Shown here piece by piece: positions 1 through 7,585 of a DNA stretch of 30,334 nucleotides. The notes below the pieces were generated by a model. It saw only the letters and a program-made list of their open reading frames with translations. It was not told where the DNA came from and searched no databases. The DNA comes from Streptosporangiaceae bacterium (GTDB lineage Bacteria; Actinomycetota; Actinomycetes; Streptosporangiales; Streptosporangiaceae): the NCBI GenBank assembly GCA_030041195.1, contig JASHOI010000671.1:1-30334 (forward strand), in the 5' to 3' direction. The position numbers and the translations under genes are program-made. Positions within the stretch are counted from its first letter, which is position 1. Every line of letters begins with the position of its first letter.

Positions 1-506
1 AGGGCGCCGGCCCTCGCCCGGTCCCGCCCGGCCGCGCTGCCCTGGCGGATCGAGGCGTCGAAGAGCAGTCGCGCGGCGAACGCGGCCGCCCGCAGCTTGC
101 GGGTCTGCGGGCCTTCCAGGGACTGGCCGCGTTCCAGCCCGAACGCCTCGCAGTACGCCTCCTTGGTCCAGCCGTGCGCCTTGAGGTGGGCCGTGACCGA
201 GCGGAGCAGCCGGCCGCACAGGTGGCAGATCACCAGGGAGCCGTCGACGATGACCACCTCGCCGATCGGCGCGTAGCAGGGCGTGCCGTCGGCCAGCACG
301 TCGGCCACCGGGCGAACCGAGTGGCCGGGTGGCCGCGCGGCGGGCGGGCGCGACCGGGCCCGCCGTGGCCCGGATGGCCGTGATCCGGGTGGCTGCGACC
401 CGGCCGGCCGTGATCCGGATGGCCGTGGCCCGGATGGCTGCGACCCGGCCGGCCGTGACCCGGCCAGCGCCGGATCGGCCGGCTGGCTGATCACATCGAC
501 CGACAC
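1..506 (-). CDS. Ros/MucR-family zinc-finger transcriptional regulator (partial, C-terminus off the left edge)
   Basis: Reading the minus strand from a GTG at 506 gives 168 open codons that run off the left edge. Residues 94-111 form C-x2-C-x9-H-x3-H (CHLC ... HLKAH), the spacing of the prokaryotic Ros/MucR zinc finger. It is followed by GWTKEAYCEAFGL, the usual region after the finger in this family. Such proteins bind DNA, normally as transcriptional regulators. Residues 16-50 are a low-complexity Gly-Ser-Arg/Gln-Pro repeat with no expected fold. A purine-rich GAGAGG lies about 7 bases before the GTG, which supports this start. The gene is divergent from a PadR gene and the two share an operator-like intergenic region. 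Family assignment is confident; targets are unknown. Confidence 0.8.
   Translation of the reverse strand, partial: MSVDVISQPADPALAGSRPAGSQPSGPRPSGSRPAGSQPPGSRPSGPRRARSRPPAARPPGHSVRPVADVLADGTPCYAPIGEVVIVDGSLVICHLCGRLLRSVTAHLKAHGWTKEAYCEAFGLERGQSLEGPQTRKLRAAAFAARLLFDASIRQGSAAGRDRARAGA
357..461 (-). repeat. 45-bp in-frame tandem repeat in the Ros/MucR-like gene
   Basis: Two nearly identical 45-bp units (417-461 and 372-416) plus a partial third encode seven five-residue modules of the form G-(S/P)-(R/Q)-P-(A/S/P). The repeat keeps the reading frame and lies N-terminal to the zinc finger, so it probably encodes a flexible, basic, Pro-rich tail that can vary in copy number. Confidence 0.75.
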
Positions 507-526
507 GACTGCCCTCTCAAGGAGCC

Positions 527-552
527 CACTAGTCACATTGAGACTACTAGTG
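527..552. promoter_or_regulatory. operator-like inverted repeat between the divergent Ros/MucR and PadR genes
   Basis: Perfect 7-bp arms CACTAGT (527-533) and ACTAGTG (546-552) are separated by 12 bases. A second pair, GTCACA (532-537) and TGTGAC (551-556), is interleaved. The sequence GTCACATTGAGACTACT (532-548) recurs with two changes ahead of the aldehyde dehydrogenase at 1241-1257. This looks like a regulator site, most simply for the adjacent PadR protein. Binding is inferred. Confidence 0.5.
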
Positions 553-626
553 TGACCGGAGCGGCCGCCAGTGGGTCAGCCGCGGCGGGGTTCGGCCGCC
601 GGGGAAGAGCCCGTTAGCCTTTGAAG

Positions 627-1169
627 ATGACCTCGGCCGAGGAGCACTCGCTGTCACTGTCCGAGTGGCTGGTGCTCTGCCTTGTCTGCGAGCAGCCCAG
701 GCACGGGTTCGCGATCGCCAGGCTGCTCGAAGCCGAGGGCAGCCTCGGCAGGGTGTGGCGGGTACCCAAACCAGTCATCTACCGGGCGCTGCAGCGGCTC
801 GAGCAACTGGGGCTGGTGCAGACGACCGAGCAGCAGCCGTCGAGCCAGGGCCCGGTCCGCTCGCTCATCGACGCCACCCCGGCCGGCCGGGAGGCGGCCA
901 GTGCGTGGCTGACCAGGCCGGTCTCGCACAACAGGGACGTGCGATCGGAACTGCTCGTGAAGCTTGCCCTGCTCGATCGCGCCGGAGCCGACACCCAGCC
1001 ACTGCTCGCGGCGCAGCGCGAGCACCTGGCACCGGTCGCCGACGCGCTGCGCGCGCGCCTCGACGACGCCGCCGGATTCGACCGCACGCTCCTCCTGTGG
1101 CGGTATGAGACGGTATCGGCTACCGTCCGGTTCCTCGACGCGCTGGGCGTGCCCGCCACCACTCCGTAG
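627..1169 (+). CDS. PadR-family transcriptional regulator
   Basis: A 180-residue protein if the ATG at 627 is used; a TTG six bases upstream is an alternative. There is no convincing ribosome-binding site, so the message may be leaderless. The N-terminal region has the PadR winged helix: an LSLSEWLVLCLV helix, HGFAIARLL, then P-x-x-Y-RALQRLEQLGLV, with a T-x-x-GREAASAWL stretch where PadR proteins turn into the C-terminal helical dimerisation domain. PadR proteins are ligand-responsive repressors, often of phenolic-acid or efflux genes. It diverges from the Ros/MucR-like gene and lies upstream of an aldehyde dehydrogenase whose leader carries a related 17-bp motif, so that enzyme is a candidate target. 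The inducer is unknown. Confidence 0.85.
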   Translation: MTSAEEHSLSLSEWLVLCLVCEQPRHGFAIARLLEAEGSLGRVWRVPKPVIYRALQRLEQLGLVQTTEQQPSSQGPVRSLIDATPAGREAASAWLTRPVSHNRDVRSELLVKLALLDRAGADTQPLLAAQREHLAPVADALRARLDDAAGFDRTLLLWRYETVSATVRFLDALGVPATTP

Positions 1170-1240
1170 GCCGGGCCAGGGGCCCCCAATCTCAGAGCGT
1201 TTCCGCAGCCCCCGCCTCTTGTGCGGCTCCGGTTCCTGAT

Positions 1241-1257
1241 GTCTCATTGTGACTACT
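1241..1257. promoter_or_regulatory. second copy of the PadR-region motif, upstream of the aldehyde dehydrogenase
   Basis: GTCTCATTGTGACTACT matches the 532-548 sequence at 15 of 17 positions. It sits about 100 bases before the aldehyde dehydrogenase start in the 188-bp gap after padR. The gap is otherwise GC-rich and shows no other gene. Confidence 0.45.
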
Positions 1258-1357
1258 GAGCGGGCCGCAGCCTCCCCGCTGAGGCCCCGCGCGCTCAACG
1301 CTGGCTGGCCGCAAGGGTGTGGCCGCCAGGCCGCTCAAGCAAGGGAGATGAGCATTC

Positions 1358-2845
1358 ATGACCGTGACCCTGGACCGCAACGTCGAAGAGTTCATCGCCA
1401 CACCGCGGCAGCTGTTCATCAACGGGCAGTGGTCCGATGCGGCGTCGGGCAAGACGTTCGACACCCCCGACCCGGCCACCGGCGAGACGCTCGCCAAGGT
1501 CGCGGAGGGAGATGCGGAGGACATCGACCGGGCGGTAAAGGCGGCGCGGAAGGCCTTCGAGGAGGGCCCGTGGAGCCGGATGACCCCGTCCGATCGCGGT
1601 CGCATCATCTGGAAGATCGGTGACCTGATCCTCGAGCACACCGACGAGCTCGCCCAGCTCGAGTCGCTGGACAACGGCAAGCCGTTCCTGGTCGCGCAGG
1701 CTGCGGACATCCCGCTGTCGGCCGACCTGTTCCACTACATGGCCGGGTGGGCCACCAAGATCGAGGGCAACACGATCGACATCTCGGTGCCGTTCATGCC
1801 CGGCGCCAACTTCCACTCCTACACCAGGCGCGAGCCGGTCGGCGTCGTCGGCCAGATCATCCCGTGGAACTTCCCGCTGCTGATGGCGGCGTGGAAGCTG
1901 GGCCCGGCTCTGGCCGCAGGCTGCACCGTGGTGCTCAAGCCGGCCGAGCAGACGCCGCTGTCCGCGCTGTTCCTGGCCGGGCTCATCGCCGAGGCCGGGG
2001 TGCCGGATGGCGTGGTCAACGTGGTGCCGGGCTTCGGCGAGACCGCCGGGGCCGCCCTGGCCGCGCACGACGACGTGGAGAAGGTCGCGTTCACCGGTTC
2101 CACCGAGGTGGGCAAGCTGATCGTGCAGGCGGCGACCGGGAACCTCAAGAAGGTGTCGCTGGAGCTGGGCGGCAAGAGCCCGAACATCGTGTTCGACGAC
2201 GCCGACCCGGGCGCGGTCGAGGGCGCGGCCAACGCGATCTTCTTCAACCACGGGCAGTGCTGCAGCGCCGGCTCGCGGCTGTTCGTGCAGCAGAGCCGCT
2301 TCGACGAAGTGGTCGATGGCGTGTCCGAGATCGCGAAGTCGATCAAACTGGGCTCCGGCATGGACCCGACAACGCAGATGGGCCCGCTGGTCTCGGCCGA
2401 GCAGCTCAGCCGGGTAACCGGTTACCTCGACTCCGGCAAGACGGCCGGCGCCACCGCGGTGACCGGCGGCGGCCGCTTCGGCGACAAGGGCTACTTCGTC
2501 GAGCCCACCGTGCTCACCAACACCACCCCGGACATGAAGGTCGTCCGCGAAGAGATCTTCGGCCCGGTCGTGGTGGCCTCGCCGTTCAGCGACCTGGACG
2601 AGATCGCCGCCGTGGCCAACGACACCGAGTACGGCCTCGGAGCCGGCATCTGGACCAAGGACATCTCCAAGGCGCACGCGCTGGCCAAGAAGATCAGGTC
2701 GGGTACGGTCTGGATCAACTGCTACAACGTGTTCGACGCCTCGCTGCCGTTCGGCGGCTACAAGCAGTCCGGCTGGGGCCGCGAGATGGGCCATGAGGTC
2801 CTGAACAACTACACCGAGGTCAAGGCCGTCACCGTACAGCTGTAA
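1358..2845 (+). CDS. NAD(P)-dependent aldehyde dehydrogenase (ALDH1/2-like superfamily)
   Basis: At 495 residues this is full length for a soluble aldehyde dehydrogenase, which oxidises an aldehyde to its acid with NAD(P). All hallmarks are visible: the PWNFP nucleotide-binding segment (N171), K194 in VVLKP, FTGSTEVG at about 245-252, the general base E269 in LELGGKSP, and the thiol nucleophile C302 in GQCCSAGSR. EEIFGPV and SLPFGGYKQSGWGRE follow near the C-terminus. AAGGGAG precedes the ATG by about 11 bases. The overall pattern resembles the betaine/phenylacetaldehyde/retinal-type enzymes, but the substrate cannot be read from sequence. It sits alone between padR and the ligase gene, with a putative regulator motif upstream. 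Confidence 0.95.
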   Translation: MTVTLDRNVEEFIATPRQLFINGQWSDAASGKTFDTPDPATGETLAKVAEGDAEDIDRAVKAARKAFEEGPWSRMTPSDRGRIIWKIGDLILEHTDELAQLESLDNGKPFLVAQAADIPLSADLFHYMAGWATKIEGNTIDISVPFMPGANFHSYTRREPVGVVGQIIPWNFPLLMAAWKLGPALAAGCTVVLKPAEQTPLSALFLAGLIAEAGVPDGVVNVVPGFGETAGAALAAHDDVEKVAFTGSTEVGKLIVQAATGNLKKVSLELGGKSPNIVFDDADPGAVEGAANAIFFNHGQCCSAGSRLFVQQSRFDEVVDGVSEIAKSIKLGSGMDPTTQMGPLVSAEQLSRVTGYLDSGKTAGATAVTGGGRFGDKGYFVEPTVLTNTTPDMKVVREEIFGPVVVASPFSDLDEIAAVANDTEYGLGAGIWTKDISKAHALAKKIRSGTVWINCYNVFDASLPFGGYKQSGWGREMGHEVLNNYTEVKAVTVQL

Positions 2846-2887
2846 CCCGGCGGCGCGTTCTTGGGATTCTCGGGGTACTCATATTGA

Positions 2888-3877
2888 GTGACCGATAGGG
2901 GGCGGCAGGTCCTGCCCGGCCAGTTGCGGCCGATGCTGGCAACGCCGGGCAGCCTGCCGCCCGACGGTCAGGGCTGGGCGCTCGAGATGAAGTGGGATGG
3001 CGTGCGCGCCATCGCTTTCGTCGAGCAGGGCGCCGCGCAGCTCTGGTCCCGGACCGGCCGCGACATCACCGGCAGCTACCCCGAACTGCAGGAACTCGCG
3101 ACGGCCGTGGGCGCGGCCCGCGCCGTCCTCGACGGGGAGATCGTGGCGTTCGGCGGCGCGGAGTGGCCGAGTTTCGAGGCGCTGCAGCAGCGGATCAACA
3201 TCTCCTCGCCGGCCCAGATCAGGCTGCTCGCGGCCCAGGTTCCAGTCACCTACCTGGCCTTCGACCTGCTGTGCCTGGACGGCAGGCCGCTGCTCGACGA
3301 GCCGTACGCCGGCCGCCGGGCGCTGCTGGACGGGCTGGGCATCAGCGGGCGGCACTGCCAGACGCCACCGTCGTTTACCGACGTGACCGGCGCCGAGCTG
3401 GTCGCGGTGTCCAAGCAACATGGCCTCGAGGGCGTCGTGGCCAAGCGGCTGTCGTCGCGTTACGACCCCGGAAAGCGATCACCGGCCTGGCGCAAGATCA
3501 AGAACGTGTACCGCCAGGAGGCAGTGGTGGGCGGATGGAAGCCGGGAGAGGGCAACCGCGAGGGCCTGATCGGGTCGCTGCTGATCGGCGTGCAGGGCGC
3601 TGACGGGCTGGACTACGCCGGGCACGTCGGCACCGGCTTCACCCAGGACACGCTGGCCATGCTCGGCGGGCGGCTGCGGCCGCTGCGCCGGGGCACGTCC
3701 CCGTTCGCGGCGCCGGTTCCGCCCGAGCACGCCCGGGCCGCCATCTGGGCGGAGCCCGAGCTGGTGATCGAGGTGGCGTTCGGCGGCTGGACCAGCGCCG
3801 GCGTGATGCGAGCCGCGGCGTACAAGGGGCTGCGCACCGACAAAGACCCTGCCGAGGTGGTCCGCGAGCCTATATAG
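2888..3877 (+). CDS. ligD: ATP-dependent DNA ligase, LigD ligase-domain type, stand-alone
   Basis: A 329-residue protein with a GTG start. It has the nucleotidyltransferase core of ATP-dependent ligases: motif I EMKWDGVR with adenylated lysine K35, SRTGRDITGSYPEL, motif III LDGEIVAF, YLAFDLLCLDG, motif IV EGVVAKR and motif V WRKIKN. These are followed by the OB-fold part (VVGGWKPGEGNR, GHVGTGFT). It seals nicks through a ligase-adenylate and belongs to the group used in bacterial end joining. The polymerase and nuclease domains of full-length LigD are absent, and no Ku gene is in the window. It starts 42 bases after the aldehyde dehydrogenase. Its stop codon lies inside the palindrome ahead of the methyltransferase. 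The symbol follows common usage for this family; LigC-type naming is possible. Confidence 0.9.
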   Translation: MTDRGRQVLPGQLRPMLATPGSLPPDGQGWALEMKWDGVRAIAFVEQGAAQLWSRTGRDITGSYPELQELATAVGAARAVLDGEIVAFGGAEWPSFEALQQRINISSPAQIRLLAAQVPVTYLAFDLLCLDGRPLLDEPYAGRRALLDGLGISGRHCQTPPSFTDVTGAELVAVSKQHGLEGVVAKRLSSRYDPGKRSPAWRKIKNVYRQEAVVGGWKPGEGNREGLIGSLLIGVQGADGLDYAGHVGTGFTQDTLAMLGGRLRPLRRGTSPFAAPVPPEHARAAIWAEPELVIEVAFGGWTSAGVMRAAAYKGLRTDKDPAEVVREPI

Positions 3878-3901
3878 TGAACGTCGACGTTCAGTATATA
3901 G
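3870..3901. promoter_or_regulatory. 32-bp near-perfect palindrome, probable TetR operator with embedded promoter
   Basis: Two 16-bp arms meet without a spacer and match at 15 of 16 positions. The central TGAACGTCGACGTTCA (3878-3893) is a perfect 16-bp palindrome, flanked on both sides by TATATA. The site covers the ligase stop codon and ends about 25 bases before the methyltransferase start, so the downstream TATATA could be a -10 element. Bases 3879-3898 match 17 of 20 with 7586-7605 ahead of the tetR gene. Confidence 0.65.
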
Positions 3902-3925
3902 ATGCCTCGCGGAAGGGGCGGCGGC

Positions 3926-4735
3926 GTGCCGGATCTGCAGAGCGACCGCCCGCGGCGCGGGGACCTGCGCACCCGGCAGCGGATGACCCGGACGCACTAC
4001 GCGAACCTCGGTGCGTTGTTCGGGGCTTCGACGTTCCGGCACGTCGACGCGCTCGGCATCCGGGCTGGATGGCGATGCTGGGAGGTCGGCGCGGGCGGGC
4101 CCACCGTGCCGGCCTGGCTGGCCCAGCGCGTGGCGCCCGGCGGATACGTGCTGGCCACCGACATCGACGTGGCGGCGCTGGGGGATGCACCGGGCGGTGA
4201 TTTCGAGGTCCGCCGGCACGACGTGGAGACCGACCCGGCTCCCGCCTCGCCGCCCGGGTTCGACCTGGTCCACGCTCGCCTGGTGCTGATGCACCTGGCG
4301 GATCGCGACGCAGCGCTCGGCGCGATGACCGGGGCGCTGCGTCCAGGAGGCTGGCTGCTGCTCGAGGACGCCGACCTCTCGCTGCAGCCGCTGGCCTGCC
4401 CCGATGAGGTGGGCCAGGCCGAGCGGCTGGCCAACAAGGTGCGGCGGGCGAGCACCGGGCTGCGGGGCGACAACCTGGCGTTCGGGCGCACCCTGCCCCG
4501 GCTGCTGCGCGGTGCGGGGCTGGCCGAGGTGGGCGCCGACGCGTACTTCCCGCTCGCCGGGCCGGACTCGGCGCGGCTCCAGCAGACCATGATCGAGCGC
4601 CAGCGGGAGCGGCTGCTGGCGGCCGGGCTGCTCACCGCGGCGGAGATCGACCGGCATCTGGCGGACATCGCCGCTGGCCGGCTCGATCTGACCACGTTCA
4701 CCGTTGTCTCGGCGTGGGGCCGGAAGGTGGCATGA
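3926..4735 (+). CDS. class I SAM-dependent methyltransferase
   Basis: A 269-residue protein from a GTG at 3926, chosen because GGAAGGGG ends 7 bases before it; an ATG at 3902 is in frame. The Rossmann-like methyltransferase fold is evident. Motif I is WEVGAGGPTVPAWLA (residues 52-66) and the acidic strand-2 residue is D79 in YVLATDID. Motif II region is FDLVHARLVLMHL, and ALRPGGWLLLED is the post-motif strand. Such enzymes transfer a methyl group from S-adenosylmethionine to a small molecule; the acceptor is not readable. An MFS exporter starts 16 bases downstream and the pair shares a probable TetR operator, suggesting modification plus export of a toxic or signalling compound. Confidence 0.85.
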   Translation: MPDLQSDRPRRGDLRTRQRMTRTHYANLGALFGASTFRHVDALGIRAGWRCWEVGAGGPTVPAWLAQRVAPGGYVLATDIDVAALGDAPGGDFEVRRHDVETDPAPASPPGFDLVHARLVLMHLADRDAALGAMTGALRPGGWLLLEDADLSLQPLACPDEVGQAERLANKVRRASTGLRGDNLAFGRTLPRLLRGAGLAEVGADAYFPLAGPDSARLQQTMIERQRERLLAAGLLTAAEIDRHLADIAAGRLDLTTFTVVSAWGRKVA

Positions 4736-4751
4736 GGCTCGGAGGGCGGCA

Positions 4752-6056
4752 GTGAAGGGGGAAGGGGAGGCGGGTGGGGGGCTGCTGCGGCAGCGCAGCT
4801 TCCGGCTGCTGTGGATCGGCGAGACCGTCAGCCAGCTCGGCAATGCCATGGCCGTGGTCGGGGTGCCGCTGGTCGCGGTCATCGTGCTGCACGCCAGCAC
4901 GTTCGTGGTGGGCGTGCTCACCGCGGCCGGCTGGCTGCCCTGGCTGATCATCGGCCTGCCCGCCGGGGCGTGGGTGGACCGCCTGCCGGCCCGGCGGGTG
5001 ATGATCGGGTGCGACGTGATCTCGGCCGTGCTGTATGCCAGCGTGCCCGTCGCGGCGTGGGCCGGCGTGCTGAGCGCCGGCCTGATCATCGCCGTGCAGC
5101 TGCTCGGCGGAGCCGCCAGCGTCCTGTTCATGACCGCCTACCAGGTCTACCTGCCGTCGCTGGTCCGGCCGGAAGATCTGATCGAGGGCAACACGAAGAT
5201 GCAGGGCAGCGCGTCAGCCGCGGCCTTCGCCGGGCCCAGCCTCGCGGGCCTGGTGGCGCAGCTGGTCGGCGCCGTGAGCGCGGTGCTCTGCAACGCCGTG
5301 AGCTTCGTCGTCTCGGCCGTGTGCCTGCTCGGCGCCCGGCCGGTGGGGAAATCGGCGCGCGCTACCGTGCCACGCCGGGCCGGGCTGCGCCGGGAGATCG
5401 GCGACGGCCTGCTGCTGGTGCTGCGCGACCCGTTCCTGCGCCAGCTCAGCGTGTTCTGGGCGGTCGCCAACCTCGCGCTCACCGGCTACGCCGCGCTGCT
5501 CGTCGTGTTCCTGGTACGGGTCGTCGGGCTCACGCCCGGCGCCGTCGGCCTGCTCGCCGCGGTCCCCGGGGTCGGCGGCATCCTCGGTGCCCTGCTCACC
5601 GGCCGGATCACGGCGCGTTTCGGCACCGCGCGCGGCCTGCTGCTCTGCACCTTGTGCGCCGTGCCGTTCGGGCTGCTGATCCCGCTCACCGGTCGCGGGC
5701 CACGGCTGGCGTTCTACGTCGCTGGCGCGCTGCTGGCCTACACCGGGATCGCCGTCGGCAACATCATCATCGCCGCGTTCCGCCAGTCGTACTCGCCGCC
5801 GGGCATGTGCGGCCGGGTCACCGCGACCATGCGGTTTCTGATCTTCGGGACCAGCCCGGTCGGCGCGCTGCTCGGCGGCAGCCTGGGCAGCTGGCTCGGC
5901 ATCCGTGACGCGCTGTGGCTGCTGCTCGGCGCCGCCGCGCTGTCCGGGACGCTGCTGCTGACGCGCGCGCTCACCGGGCGCCGGGACCTGCCGGACCATC
6001 CGCCGGCACCGCTCGGGTCGCGGCCGGTGGCCGCGCCCGCGCGCCGCGCCCGGTGA
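4752..6056 (+). CDS. MFS transporter, MFS_3/EntS-like exporter
   Basis: A 434-residue polytopic membrane protein. The GTG at 4752 is preferred over upstream in-frame codons because GGAGGG (4741-4746) lies 5 bases before it. It opens with LLRQRSFRLLWIGETVSQLGNAM, the typical start of this exporter subfamily. GLPAGAWVDRLPARRVMIG is the MFS motif A loop between helices 2 and 3, and about 12 hydrophobic spans follow. The second half repeats the pattern with LLTGRITARFGTARG. A Pro/Arg-rich tail ends the protein. Members export drugs, siderophores or metabolites by proton antiport. It lies between the methyltransferase and a nucleotidyltransferase-like gene in one transcription direction. The substrate is unknown. 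Confidence 0.88.
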   Translation: MKGEGEAGGGLLRQRSFRLLWIGETVSQLGNAMAVVGVPLVAVIVLHASTFVVGVLTAAGWLPWLIIGLPAGAWVDRLPARRVMIGCDVISAVLYASVPVAAWAGVLSAGLIIAVQLLGGAASVLFMTAYQVYLPSLVRPEDLIEGNTKMQGSASAAAFAGPSLAGLVAQLVGAVSAVLCNAVSFVVSAVCLLGARPVGKSARATVPRRAGLRREIGDGLLLVLRDPFLRQLSVFWAVANLALTGYAALLVVFLVRVVGLTPGAVGLLAAVPGVGGILGALLTGRITARFGTARGLLLCTLCAVPFGLLIPLTGRGPRLAFYVAGALLAYTGIAVGNIIIAAFRQSYSPPGMCGRVTATMRFLIFGTSPVGALLGGSLGSWLGIRDALWLLLGAAALSGTLLLTRALTGRRDLPDHPPAPLGSRPVAAPARRAR

Positions 6057-6100
6057 CTGGCGCGCACGCGCCGGCGCACTCTTGTGGCAGGCTCGTTCGG

Positions 6101-6706
6101 ATGCGGATCGGCCGGCTCCCAATCGACACGCAGCTGGATCACTTCCGGGCGGCGCTGCGAACCAACACCACCCTGATGCGGGTGCTCGACCTAGCCGCCG
6201 GCCTGGACCTGCCGGGCTGGTACCTGGTCGCCGGCTGCCTCTATCAGACCGTCTGGAACGTGGTCACCGGCCAGCCGCCCGAGTCAGGGATCCTGGACTA
6301 CGACCTCGGGTACTTCGACCCGTCGGACCTGTCCTGGGAGGCCGAGGACGTGGTCATTCAGGAGGGGCGCAGGGTCTTCGCCGACATCCCCACCCCGGTC
6401 CAGATCCGGAACCAGGCACGGGTCCACCTCTGGTACGAGCCGAAGTTCGGTGTGCCGTGCCCGCCCTACGAGTCCAGCGAAGCCGCGATCGACACGTTCG
6501 AAGCGACCTGCGCCTCCCTGGGACTGCGCCTGGAACCGGGCGGGGCCTGGCGCATCTACGCACCGCACGGTCTGTCCGACGTGTTCAACCTCGTCGCGCG
6601 GCCCAACCCGGTCCTGGCCCCGCGCGACGTCTACGAGGCCAAGGTCACCCGGTGGCAGCGGCAGTGGCCGGCCCTGACCGTGCTGCCCTGGCCCGGCCCG
6701 CCCTAG
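6101..6706 (+). CDS. nucleotidyltransferase-like protein (NTP_transf_6 / DUF925 type)
   Basis: A 201-residue protein from an ATG at 6101; the open frame extends upstream but only as Ala/Arg-rich sequence overlapping the MFS gene. It matches the pattern of the PF06042-type family: LDLPGWYLVAGCLYQTVWNVVTG, then ILDYDLGYFDPSDLSWEAEDVVI with the paired acidic residues expected of the metal site. VHLWYEPKFG and a C-terminal APRDVYEAKVTRWQRQWP follow. The family has a nucleotidyltransferase fold, but cellular roles are largely unestablished. It follows the MFS gene by 44 bases and may be co-transcribed with it. The C-terminal end is duplicated as tandem DNA repeats downstream. Confidence 0.78.
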   Translation: MRIGRLPIDTQLDHFRAALRTNTTLMRVLDLAAGLDLPGWYLVAGCLYQTVWNVVTGQPPESGILDYDLGYFDPSDLSWEAEDVVIQEGRRVFADIPTPVQIRNQARVHLWYEPKFGVPCPPYESSEAAIDTFEATCASLGLRLEPGGAWRIYAPHGLSDVFNLVARPNPVLAPRDVYEAKVTRWQRQWPALTVLPWPGPP

Positions 6707-6726
6707 CCGCGTCCCTCCGGCCCGGC

Positions 6727-6783
6727 CCGGCCGTGCTGCCCTGGCCCGGCCATGCTGCCCGGGCCCGGCCGTGCTGCCCGGGC
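6727..6783. repeat. three 19-bp GC-rich tandem repeats
   Basis: The unit CCGGCCGTGCTGCCCGGGC occurs three times with one or two changes (6727-6745, 6746-6764, 6765-6783), followed by a partial copy. A related sequence lies inside the last codons of the preceding gene (about 6678-6702), which suggests the array grew from that gene end. Confidence 0.75.
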
Positions 6784-6813
6784 CCGGCCCGCCTGATCCG
6801 GCAATGGTGTCGT

Positions 6814-6851
6814 GGGACCCCCGCTGTTCTTCCAGGAACAGCGGGGGACCC
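6814..6851. terminator. strong hairpin, probable bidirectional terminator
   Basis: 16-bp arms (6814-6829 and 6836-6851) match at 15 positions around a 6-base loop. The stem core is CCCCCGCTGTTC/GAACAGCGGGGG. There is no T tract, as is common in high-GC actinobacteria. It sits between the convergent nucleotidyltransferase-like and tetR genes. Confidence 0.8.
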
Positions 6852-6914
6852 TTCACACTCATGCCTCGCGTGGAGTGAGGCCTCGCCGCGGGCTGAGCAC
6901 GCCCGGCGAGGTCG

Positions 6915-7550
6915 TCATGGCGTGTAGAACTGGGTAACGATGCGGCTGATCATCTCCTCGCCGGGGCGCCGGTCGTGAATCAGCCGCAGCTGCTGCAGCA
7001 GGGCCATTGGCAGCACCGACAGCAGCTCAACGTCCGCGGTCGCGGGCAGCTCGCCGCGGTCAACGGACCGCCGCACGATCGTCCGCACGCTGTCGATCAG
7101 CGCGGGGGTGACGCCGCGCCGGAACGCCTTCCGCATCTCCGCGTTGTTCGCGGCCTCGCCCGCCACCGCGGGCAGCGCCGCTGCCGCGGCGCTCCGCGGG
7201 CGCACAAGCTGCCGCAGGAACTCGCGCATGTCAGCGGGCAGGCTCCCGGTGTCAGGTATCCCAGGAACCAGGTCCGGGCTGAGCCGCTGGACGGCGTCAG
7301 CGACCAGGGCGACCTTTGACGGCCAGCGCAGGTAGAGGCTGGCCTTGCCGACTCCGGCCCGCGCCGCGACCTGCTCCATCGTCAGCTGCGCGTAACCGAC
7401 CTCGCCGAGCAGCAGCAGGGTCGACGACAGGATCGACTCGTCCACTCCCGGGTCCCGGGGCCGTCCGCGCCGCGCCCGGCCCCCGCCGGCGGTCGCGCTG
7501 CCGGTTGCCGTGCTGCCGGCGGTCGTGCTTGCCCCTCCCTCACCAGCCAC
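6915..7550 (-). CDS. TetR/AcrR-family transcriptional regulator
   Basis: The longest frame begins near 7877, but a GTG at 7550 has a clean GAGGAGG 7 bases upstream, so the protein is taken as 211 residues. A Gly/Ala/Ser/Thr-rich leader of about 30 residues precedes RARRGRPRDPGVDESIL. The TetR helix-turn-helix follows at about 58-80: TMEQVAARAGVGKASLYLRWPSK. The C-terminal ligand-binding half is helical, with an FRRGVTPALIDSVRTIVRRSVDRGEL stretch common in this family. TetR proteins are repressors released by small ligands, often controlling efflux. A 20-bp sequence 36 bases upstream is shared with the palindrome ahead of the methyltransferase/MFS operon, the likely target besides itself. Confidence 0.88.
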   Translation of the reverse strand: MAGEGGASTTAGSTATGSATAGGGRARRGRPRDPGVDESILSSTLLLLGEVGYAQLTMEQVAARAGVGKASLYLRWPSKVALVADAVQRLSPDLVPGIPDTGSLPADMREFLRQLVRPRSAAAAALPAVAGEAANNAEMRKAFRRGVTPALIDSVRTIVRRSVDRGELPATADVELLSVLPMALLQQLRLIHDRRPGEEMISRIVTQFYTP

Positions 7551-7585
7551 GCCGCTACCTCCTCGCCGGCCAGCAGAACATTTAC

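Noticed and set aside
1295..2794. 499-codon open frame on the minus strand
   Set aside because: It is antisense to the aldehyde dehydrogenase, which has every catalytic motif. The translation is Arg/His/Gly-rich without a family pattern, a usual by-product of high-GC codon bias.
3479..5131. 550-codon open frame on the minus strand
   Set aside because: It overlaps three well-supported plus-strand genes (ligase, methyltransferase, MFS) and its translation is low-complexity.
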